NCBI GenBank assembly: GCA_024642765.1
Contig: JAHEAM010000295.1
Location: forward strand, 1-5,333
Length of the DNA: 5,333 nucleotides
Source: Planctomycetaceae bacterium
Lineage (GTDB): Bacteria > Planctomycetota > Planctomycetia > Pirellulales > Pirellulaceae
Reading direction: 5' to 3'
Under the pieces are notes generated by a model. It saw only the letters and a program-made list of their open reading frames with translations. It was not told the origin of the DNA and ran no database searches. Each line of letters begins with the position of its first letter. The stretch's first letter is position 1. The position numbers and the translations under genes are program-made. Shown here one piece after another: positions 1-5,333 of this stretch.

Positions 1-1
1 T

Positions 2-763
2 GTTCTCCGAATTATCAACCGACCGGCCCGTGGCGTCGGCAAAAAAGCAATCGACCAACTGATTGCAGCTAGCACAAAACGCAAAATACCTATTTGGGAA
101 TTAATCGAAAAAATAGAGTCTGAGACGCTAGGTCTTGCAACTGCAGCTGTTTCTGGTCTAGCCAAGTTGAAAGACACGATCAACGATTGTCGCGAAACAA
201 TGAACACTTCTACACTCGTAGATTCCGTGATGGCAATGCTCGATCGCACCAACTATCAGCGAGAAATTGAACGGCTCTATGCGGAGCCCGAGGACCGGGA
301 GTCGCGTTGGAATACTGTTCAGCAAGTCGTGAATGCGATTGGAAGCTACGAAGGTGAATCCAAATCGCCGATGTTGGGTGAATACCTCGATCAAATGCTT
401 TTGGGCGATCGTGAGGTGAATGACGAGAAAGAAAAACAACTGCGCAAAAATGCAATTTTCTTGATGACAATGCACGCCGCCAAAGGATTAGAGTTTCCAG
501 AAGTGTACTTGGTCGGCCTGGAAGAAGGCATCCTGCCGCACCATCGCAGCCTGGGTGAAAATGACGAGGGAATCGCCGAAGAACGACGTCTGTGTTACGT
601 AGGAGTAACCCGTGCACAAGACTCATTGACAATGTCGATGAGTTTATCGCGGATGAAATGGGGCAAGGCCCGCCAGAGATTGCCAAGTCGCTTTTTGTAC
701 GAGATGTTGGGGAAAACAGATCATCCCAACTACGAAAAAGCTTGCCAAGCAGCGAATCTGTAA
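2..763 (+). CDS. UvrD/PcrA/Rep-type superfamily 1 DNA helicase, C-terminal part (5' end cut)
   Basis: This is the last 253 residues of an ATP-dependent 3'-5' DNA helicase; the reading frame is open from base 2 and the start lies outside the window. Seen: an NRPARGVGKKAI segment near residues 6-17, matching the domain 2B region of UvrD/PcrA (N-x-P-x-RGIG). Helicase motif V follows as FLMTMHAAKGLEFPEVYLVG (about 153-172), then EEGILPH, and motif VI as EERRLCYVGVTRAQ (183-196) with the arginine finger in VGVTRA. A PSRFLYEM segment lies at about 218-225. Known for the family: these motifs couple ATP hydrolysis to strand unwinding in repair and replication restart. Only about 28 residues follow PSRFLYEM, so the Tudor-like tail of UvrD and PcrA is absent and the end is more like Rep. 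That leaves the choice between uvrD, pcrA and rep open. The gene is convergent with the RTX gene, with a terminator between them. The family call is very secure. Confidence 0.95.
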   Translation, partial: VLRIINRPARGVGKKAIDQLIAASTKRKIPIWELIEKIESETLGLATAAVSGLAKLKDTINDCRETMNTSTLVDSVMAMLDRTNYQREIERLYAEPEDRESRWNTVQQVVNAIGSYEGESKSPMLGEYLDQMLLGDREVNDEKEKQLRKNAIFLMTMHAAKGLEFPEVYLVGLEEGILPHHRSLGENDEGIAEERRLCYVGVTRAQDSLTMSMSLSRMKWGKARQRLPSRFLYEMLGKTDHPNYEKACQAANL

Positions 764-795
764 ATGATCCGTAAGAAGCGGAATTTTACATCAAC

Positions 796-830
796 AAAAA
801 AAGGAGGATGAACTGTTCGTTCATCCTCCT
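796..830 (-). terminator. Intrinsic terminator of the RTX gene, possibly also stopping the helicase transcript
   Basis: A perfect 12-bp inverted repeat, AGGAGGATGAAC (802-813) and GTTCATCCTCCT (819-830), encloses a 5-base loop. Read on the minus strand, the hairpin is followed at once by seven T (796-802 are A on the plus strand), the classic rho-independent layout. It lies about 45 bases past the stop codon of the minus-strand RTX gene. On the plus strand the stem is followed only by CAATCATTCTTTCC, a weak T-rich stretch, so termination of the helicase transcript here is possible but less certain. Confidence 0.9.
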
Positions 831-874
831 CAATCATTCTTTCCAAATAGGAATTCGGATTATTTCAGAAAAAG

Positions 875-3199
875 CTAGATTGCGAATCCATTCAGGCCTG
901 CGATCAATCGATCGACAATGTCGATCTTATCCGCCAAATAGAATCGTTGGTCGCTAAGTGCATTGTCAAATTTGACTTCCCAAATGGTCGACCAATCTTC
1001 GTATGGGTTTGTTTTTGCTAGGTCGTTAGCGAAAGTTGAAGCCGTGAAATAAAACCATTGATTGTCAGTGCTGGTCGAGTAAAAGATGGGATCCAGTGGA
1101 TTGATGGTTGTCCAGCGACTTTCCACCAAGAACTCATTCCACAAATATTGATGACTTACCAAGCGGTTAGCGATTTCAGGTTGCGAATTCCAGTTGTGGC
1201 CAATTTCAAAATAGACACGTCGAGTGCGCAACAGATTGTCAGCGTCTACGGTTTCATTCCATTCGGAAAACTGAATCGCGCGTTCGTAACGGGTAATCGT
1301 CTCAAACAATCCAGTATTTTGATTTAGGACTTGCGTATTGAAGGTGCGAAGGACGTTTTCAGATTCGTTCGCTGCCGCCAATGTCGTGACTTTTTCAAAC
1401 AAGATTGGATCATTTGACAATGAGTCCTTGAGCAAGCGAGTGTTCCGAACAGCCATGTGCAGAACGGAAAGGCCATTGTCGACCACTTCCATTTCACCGG
1501 AAGTCCAAATGTTGCCGCGATTCACGAAACGCAATCGCGCATCGGCAGTCGAAAGATCGCTAATGATATCGATGTCTTTTGCCAGAAACCGGTCGTCTTG
1601 ATTTCCGCCAACAAGCGTATCAATACCGCTGCCACCGCCGCCGACCAGTCCATCACGACCGTTCTGTCCATACAGTTTGTCGCTTTGGTCGCCACCATAC
1701 AAATTGTCGTTGCCATTTCCCCCGTAAATAATGTCGTTGCCCGCGTCGCCATAGACGGAATCATCATCATCGCCTGCCGAAGCGTAATCGTTGCCATCGC
1801 CCAAACGAATGTAGTCATTCCCAGCTTCACCATATACGGTGTCGTCGCCGGTCCCCATATCCGCCGTGTCATCGCCAGCACCGAGGAATGCGATGTCAAC
1901 TCCGTCACCACCGAAAACCGTATCGTTTCCGTCCCCAGCAGAGATAAAGTCGTCTCCGAGGTCACCGCTTATTTGGTCGTTGCCCACATCGCCGTCCAAA
2001 CGATCGTTTCCAAGGCCGCCAAACAAAATGTCATTACCAGCTTCGCCATACAGGAAATCGTTGTCGTTACCGCCGGAGAGCGAATCATTGCCTGCACGGC
2101 CGAACAAACGGTCGCTGCCATCGCCACCAATGATTGAGTCGTCGCCCTGGTCGCCAACCAGAATATCGTTGTCGGCACCACCATCTATATTGTCGTTTCC
2201 AAGGCCACCGTAAATACGATCGACGCCTTCATTGCCAAAACCAACGTCGTTTCCATTGCCTAATGCGATGAAATCATTGCCGGTTCCGCCTAGCACATAG
2301 TCATCGCCGGCTTCAGAATAGATCGTGTCGTTACCGTCGTTGCCCTCTATGCTGTCTTTGTCGTTACCACCAAACAACAGATCGTTGCCGTTCCCACCAA
2401 GAATTCGGTCGTTGCCATCCCCGCCAGATATCGTGTCGTTACCATCTTCGCCATAAAGACCGTCCACGCCTTCATTACCATAAATCTTGTCATTGCCAGT
2501 TCCGCCATAGATCCGGTCATTATTTAGGCCACCAACAAGGATATCATCCCCGAAATCTCCCCAGATTCTGTCTGCTCCCTCGCCACCTAGTGCATAGTCA
2601 TTGCCGAATCCACCATAAATAAAATCGTTGCCGCCACCACCATTTAGATAATCGTCGCCAGCTTCGCCTTCGAGAGTGTCGTCGTCATCGCCGCCAAGTA
2701 GCGTATCATTGCCAGCGCCACCGTTGAGCGTGTCAAAGCCCGTGTCTCCATTGAGCAAGTCATCTCCATCACGGCCTTGGATCGTGTCGTCGCCATCGTT
2801 GCCATATAGCGTGTCATTTCCAAAACCACCTATCAACGTATCGTTACCGTTTCCGCCAACGGCATGCGAGGGAGTGTTTGTGTTGTTTGTGAAATAGTCG
2901 TTTCCATCAACACCCAAAAATCGCACTTTCGTGACATCGGCGATCGCGAAAACTTGCGAGTCAACGCCCGCTAGTGTCACCCGAATCTCTGTATCGGATT
3001 CAAGGTCAACACTGCCAATATTGTCGGCAGCGTCGCCACGGATCGTAACTACGTTATTTACAAATTCGATCCCCGCCAAAAGATTTCGGTCCTCGAGTTT
3101 GGTAAAGCGGAAGTGACCAGAACTGGCAGGTGTTGTTCGAGCGATAAGCGTTTTGTTGCCTTGAAACAACGAGCAAATACGATAAGCAATACTTTTCAT
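875..3199 (-). CDS. Secreted RTX-type calcium-binding repeat protein with degenerate metallopeptidase-like C-terminal domain
   Basis: The protein has 774 residues from the chosen ATG. Domains seen in order: a basic N-terminus; the planctomycete extracellular motif KLEDRNLLAG at about 34-43; a short beta-rich stretch (about 44-113); 47 tandem RTX-type repeats at 115-539 (consensus GGxGxDxLx); and a non-repetitive C-terminal domain at 540-774. Known: such repeats bind Ca2+ between turns of a parallel beta-roll, usually outside the cell, and the LExRxLLA motif marks planctomycete exported proteins. The C-terminal domain has VVDNGLSVLH (572-581), NTRLLK (586-591), FEIGHNW (664-670) and NPYEDW (731-736). 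I recall this pattern from planctomycete proteins that read HEIGHNW, a zinc peptidase motif, so this copy may be inactive. Start choice: the frame also opens at a GTG 25 codons upstream (3274), but that has no ribosome site, while AGGA lies 12 bases before the ATG at 3199. A strong terminator follows the gene. Adhesion or matrix function is only a guess. Confidence 0.88.
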   Translation of the reverse strand: MKSIAYRICSLFQGNKTLIARTTPASSGHFRFTKLEDRNLLAGIEFVNNVVTIRGDAADNIGSVDLESDTEIRVTLAGVDSQVFAIADVTKVRFLGVDGNDYFTNNTNTPSHAVGGNGNDTLIGGFGNDTLYGNDGDDTIQGRDGDDLLNGDTGFDTLNGGAGNDTLLGGDDDDTLEGEAGDDYLNGGGGNDFIYGGFGNDYALGGEGADRIWGDFGDDILVGGLNNDRIYGGTGNDKIYGNEGVDGLYGEDGNDTISGGDGNDRILGGNGNDLLFGGNDKDSIEGNDGNDTIYSEAGDDYVLGGTGNDFIALGNGNDVGFGNEGVDRIYGGLGNDNIDGGADNDILVGDQGDDSIIGGDGSDRLFGRAGNDSLSGGNDNDFLYGEAGNDILFGGLGNDRLDGDVGNDQISGDLGDDFISAGDGNDTVFGGDGVDIAFLGAGDDTADMGTGDDTVYGEAGNDYIRLGDGNDYASAGDDDDSVYGDAGNDIIYGGNGNDNLYGGDQSDKLYGQNGRDGLVGGGGSGIDTLVGGNQDDRFLAKDIDIISDLSTADARLRFVNRGNIWTSGEMEVVDNGLSVLHMAVRNTRLLKDSLSNDPILFEKVTTLAAANESENVLRTFNTQVLNQNTGLFETITRYERAIQFSEWNETVDADNLLRTRRVYFEIGHNWNSQPEIANRLVSHQYLWNEFLVESRWTTINPLDPIFYSTSTDNQWFYFTASTFANDLAKTNPYEDWSTIWEVKFDNALSDQRFYLADKIDIVDRLIAGLNGFAI
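878..1582 (-). other. C-terminal domain of the RTX protein: metallopeptidase-like, with FEIGH in place of HExxH
   Basis: This domain covers residues 540-774 of the RTX protein. It holds a helix-like stretch around EMEVVDNGLSVLH, then NTRLLK, a variable middle, FEIGHNWN at 664-671 (codons at 1196-1210 cover FEIGH) and a tryptophan- and aromatic-rich end with FANDLAKTNPYEDWSTIWE. In gluzincin-type zinc peptidases HExxH supplies two zinc-binding histidines and the catalytic glutamate, with a third ligand further on; E734 in NPYEDW or E741 could be that third ligand. Here the first histidine is F664 (codon TTT), while E665 and H668 remain. The peptidase link rests on my memory of HEIGHNW relatives, not on a search. 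Confidence 0.55.
1583..2857 (-). repeat. Array of 47 RTX (haemolysin-type calcium-binding) repeats within the secreted protein
   Basis: I read the array by eye as 45 consecutive 9-residue units without a phase break, then one 11-residue unit (GGGGSGIDTLV, bases 1610-1642), then a final unit GGNQDDRFL. Typical units are GGNGNDTLI, GGFGNDTLY and GGTGNDKIY; the aspartate at position 6 is kept in every 9-residue unit. A looser unit (GVDGNDYFT) sits about 10 residues before the array and may be a decayed extra copy. The units are diverged at DNA level rather than identical, so the array looks old and held by selection for the protein pattern. Low stop frequency on the opposite strand explains several long antisense frames here. 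Confidence 0.95.
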
Positions 3200-3420
3200 G
3201 GATCTCAGTTTTCCTGAACAGGACAGTTGAAGGTCAAAACAAAAGGAAAAGTCATTTTTAACGGCAGAGGTCACAGCCGTCGCAGCGGTTAATAATCCAA
3301 TAGGGCGCTAAAAATTGCCACGTAATTTCGCGTCGCGCGGGAATGGAATCAACATTCGCCTTAATTCTATTTGTAAACACAACGTTGATCTTATGCAATC
3401 AAAATTCCTTGTGTAGAGCG

Positions 3421-3449
3421 CCCAAACCGCGTTTTCGGTCGATTTTGGG
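3421..3449. other. Imperfect inverted repeat in the divergent promoter region
   Basis: CCCAAACCG (3421-3429) can pair with CGG (3436-3438) and TTTGGG (3444-3449) around a 6-base loop, with a 5-base bulge (TCGAT) on the right side. This gives nine pairs in total. It could be a regulatory hairpin or operator for either flanking gene, or chance; I see no matching known element. Confidence 0.25.
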
Positions 3450-3496
3450 TAGAGCTAAGCCCATTGATTTCAAATCGACGAGTTTCGGTGGGGATC

Positions 3497-3541
3497 TGTT
3501 CCAAAAAATGATGGCATTTGGCCGGAACAAACACTTTTTTT
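3497..3541 (+). other. Terminator-like hairpin followed by T7 upstream of the dehydrogenase-like gene
   Basis: TGTTCC (3497-3502) pairs with GGAACA (3524-3529). Inside, AAATG (3506-3510) pairs with CATTT (3515-3519) around an ATGG loop, with a 3 by 4 internal loop between the two stems. Seven T follow at 3535-3541, five bases after the hairpin. The layout resembles a weak plus-strand intrinsic terminator or leader attenuator about 140 bases before the start at 3684. No gene ends upstream on this strand, and the AT-rich inner stem makes it weak. Confidence 0.3.
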
Positions 3542-3683
3542 GCGCTAATCGTCAAACTTTTCCAAATTTCCGCCATCGATACAGCCGATTCAAACCGTGA
3601 AGGTACCTCAATAACTCAACTGCATGCGGTTGTGCGCCCCAAGGCTACCTAGCGTTTTGGACACTTTTCCGTTCCATACCTGA

Positions 3684-5333
3684 ATGAATACGATGAGTCA
3701 CGAACTTTCCAAGCCCAAGCAATACACATTCCTTTACATTGCATTGACACTTGCAAGCATGATATTCGGCCTGCAGCCATCACAATTGCGAGCACAAGAG
3801 CCCGCCGATTTTGTTTGGTCGCCGGCAACAACTGTGACCGAAGGAGCTGACAAATGCTTCTTTCGGAAACGATTTACTTTGATAAATCCAGAACAAGCCG
3901 AGTTGTTGGTCGCGACTACGGGAGCCTATCGCACCTATTTGAACGGTCGTCTCGTCCATTCGGCCAATTCATCTGAAAAGTTTCAATCGATCGCAATTAG
4001 CGATTTCGTATTTCCTGGAATCAATTTGATCGCTGTCGAGGTCGATTCTCAGGCCGCCGCTAACGGACTGGCTCTTAAGATCCGCGTCAAAGAACGCGGC
4101 GAAGCTCGTTGGCGCGCAATGACCGCTGATGAAACATGGCTAACACACAATTCCAAATTTGATGGCTGGGAACGCAACTCGTTTCGCGAACTCAGTTGGC
4201 TTCCTGCCGCACGTGCCGACCTGGCCCATGTTTCTAAAGAACAAAATGTCACTGACAAAAATGACTCCGTTGTGCCAGTTGTGACACGCGAATCGATGCT
4301 CGGAAAAAACGAATCAAAAAGTCCAACAACGAACACAACTAGCAAGCCTCAAACACCAGTCGACACCAGTAAGTCCGCGAGTGGGCTGTTTGGCGGTCGC
4401 ACCAAAGGCGAGACGAAATTGAAATCTGCCCAAGCAGACTTGAAATCGGACACGCCGCCAACTTCCATCGAAACAGCTTCCGCCGCAAATGAAAAGTCCG
4501 AAAATGGCGAAAAAACGGGCGGTTGGTTTCAGTTGTCCAAGTCTAAATCCGTCAAGGAAACAGGCGTCACAAAACAGGTTTCTGACTTCACAATGCAAGA
4601 CCGAGAGGTCCCTGTTGTGACTTCCGCCCAAGCTAAACAAGAACTGGCGCATGCCGATCCAGGTCCTGAACCTGTTGAATCCGTTACCACGGTCTTTGAG
4701 GTTAACAGTGAATTCAACGTTGATCCCATTATGTCTGGTGAAGAAACGGGTTCGGTAATCGCGATGACGTTTGATGAATTTGGTCGCATGATTTTCTCTC
4801 AAGAAGGCGGGCATGTGATGATCGCTGACCTTTCGATTAACTACGGAGAACCACGGGTCGCAACCTTGTGCGATCAAGTCGAAAATTGCCAAGGCCTCTT
4901 GTGTGTCAATGGCCAGCTATACGTTACCGGAAATGGGCCCGATGGACTGGGGCTCTATTGTCTCGAACGAATCGATAATCGTTCAACAACGATGACGGTA
5001 AAGAGGACTCTTTTGACCTTTACGGGCGAAGTCGGCGAGCACGGACCCCATGGGCTGACGCTCGGTCCGGATGGCCGCATCTATTGTGTTGTCGGCAATG
5101 CCAGTTCTGTCAAAAACAAGACGATCTCGAGCCCCTATCGATTTCCTTATGAAACGGATTTGGCTCCACGATACGAAGACCCAGCTGGGCACGCCAGCGG
5201 CATCAAGTCACCAGGTGGTACCGTCGTTCGAGTTGATCTCGAGGGCACTTCCGTACAAATCATGGCGGGCGGTATTCGCAATGCCTACGATTTGGTTTTC
5301 AATACCGATGGCGACTTGTTTGTGCATGATAGC
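3684..5333 (+). CDS. Secreted putative dehydrogenase-like propeller protein (Pirellula/Verrucomicrobium type), N-terminal 550 residues (3' end cut)
   Basis: The frame is open from the ATG at 3684 (an in-frame TGA sits directly before it) to the window edge, 550 codons; a second ATG at codon 4 is possible, and neither has a clear ribosome site. Seen in order: a signal peptide (hydrophobic 14-30, likely cleavage after LRA at 37); a beta-sandwich at about 43-175 resembling the carbohydrate-binding-like N-terminal domains of glycoside hydrolases (FRKRFTL, then GAYRTYLNGRLV and FPGINLIAVEV); a Lys/Ser/Thr-rich, probably disordered linker at about 184-335; then a propeller from about 336. The propeller has CQGLLCVNG (402-410), EHGPHGLTLGPDGRIY (452-467), YEDPAGHASG (497-506), SPGGTVVR (509-516) and IRNAYDLVF (531-539). 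These match my memory of the putative membrane-bound dehydrogenase domain (TIGR02604 type), related to glucose/sorbosone dehydrogenases. Such proteins often end in a CxxCH haem domain, which would lie beyond the window. Substrate unknown; oxidation of sugars in the periplasm is plausible. The gene is divergent from the RTX gene. Confidence 0.85.
   Translation, partial: MNTMSHELSKPKQYTFLYIALTLASMIFGLQPSQLRAQEPADFVWSPATTVTEGADKCFFRKRFTLINPEQAELLVATTGAYRTYLNGRLVHSANSSEKFQSIAISDFVFPGINLIAVEVDSQAAANGLALKIRVKERGEARWRAMTADETWLTHNSKFDGWERNSFRELSWLPAARADLAHVSKEQNVTDKNDSVVPVVTRESMLGKNESKSPTTNTTSKPQTPVDTSKSASGLFGGRTKGETKLKSAQADLKSDTPPTSIETASAANEKSENGEKTGGWFQLSKSKSVKETGVTKQVSDFTMQDREVPVVTSAQAKQELAHADPGPEPVESVTTVFEVNSEFNVDPIMSGEETGSVIAMTFDEFGRMIFSQEGGHVMIADLSINYGEPRVATLCDQVENCQGLLCVNGQLYVTGNGPDGLGLYCLERIDNRSTTMTVKRTLLTFTGEVGEHGPHGLTLGPDGRIYCVVGNASSVKNKTISSPYRFPYETDLAPRYEDPAGHASGIKSPGGTVVRVDLEGTSVQIMAGGIRNAYDLVFNTDGDLFVHDS

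Larger units (their letters stand above)
3200..3683. other. Divergent intergenic region between the RTX gene and the dehydrogenase-like gene
   Basis: About 480 bases separate two divergent starts, so promoters for both genes should lie here, yet I find no convincing -35/-10 pair for either. Bases 3200-3274 stay in frame with the RTX gene and could be coding if its GTG start is used. The region holds a GC-rich alternating stretch (CGCGTCGCGCG, 3329-3339), an 11-base palindrome GATTTCAAATC (3466-3476), two imperfect hairpins listed separately, and a T7 run (3535-3541). An 85-codon plus-strand frame at 3343-3600 has no recognisable domain and is probably chance. Confidence 0.6.

Noticed and set aside
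210..686. Minus-strand 158-codon frame opposite the helicase
   Set aside because: The plus strand encodes intact helicase motifs V and VI here, and the antisense product resembles no family.
803..810. AGGAGGATG resembling a strong ribosome site fused to a start codon
   Set aside because: The spacing is zero, no open frame of note follows, and the bases are the left arm of the terminator stem.
1457..2213. Long open plus-strand frames (1457-2137 and 1839-2213) opposite the RTX array
   Set aside because: They mirror the repeated Gly/Asn/Asp codons of the RTX units, giving low-complexity Val/Ile/Ala- or Ser/Pro-rich products with no domain; stops are rare there simply because of the repeat codons.
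1583..2857. Tandem repeat array considered as a CRISPR or satellite array
   Set aside because: The 27-base period is the coding period of nonapeptides; units diverge at synonymous positions and encode the RTX consensus, with no spacer-repeat pattern.
3343..3600. 85-codon plus-strand frame in the divergent spacer
   Set aside because: It has no recognisable domain, no ribosome site, spans the hairpin with the T7 run, and its composition looks like translated non-coding sequence.
4049..4892. Minus-strand frames of 98 and 192 codons (4049-4345, 4314-4892)
   Set aside because: They lie opposite the secreted dehydrogenase-like gene, whose frame is supported by a signal peptide and family motifs; the antisense products show no known domain.

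Overview
The window looks like chromosomal DNA from a planctomycete, most likely the Pirellulaceae (Rhodopirellula and relatives). Two independent signs support this. The long minus-strand protein carries the planctomycete N-terminal export motif (LEDRNLLAG, of the LExRxLLA type). The last gene has the 'Pirellula/Verrucomicrobium' putative membrane-bound dehydrogenase propeller. Base composition is moderate, and the plus-strand start shows no clear Shine-Dalgarno, which is common in this phylum. I see no rRNA, tRNA, insertion sequence, CRISPR or phage hallmark.

Layout: (1) 2-763 (+) is the 3' end of a UvrD/PcrA/Rep-type superfamily 1 helicase, cut by the left edge. (2) 764-874 is a short convergent spacer holding a near-perfect intrinsic terminator whose T-tract serves the minus-strand gene. 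(3) 875-3199 (-) encodes a 774-residue secreted RTX-type protein. It has an export motif, 47 tandem calcium-binding nonapeptide-type repeats, and a C-terminal domain that looks like a zinc metallopeptidase in which the first histidine of HExxH is replaced by phenylalanine (FEIGH). (4) 3200-3683 is a divergent intergenic region with a few weak hairpins and no convincing gene. (5) 3684-5333 (+) is the 5' part of a secreted protein cut by the right edge: signal peptide, carbohydrate-binding-like beta-sandwich, long disordered linker, then a glucose/sorbosone-dehydrogenase-like propeller that in this family is often followed by a cytochrome c-type haem domain.

The three genes are convergent, then divergent, so none share an operon. 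The helicase is housekeeping DNA metabolism. The other two are both predicted to be exported and fit the large secretome of planctomycetes, but nothing ties them into one pathway. I do not see strong evidence for a new multi-gene system. The best lead is the apparent loss of the catalytic zinc motif in the C-terminal domain of the RTX protein.
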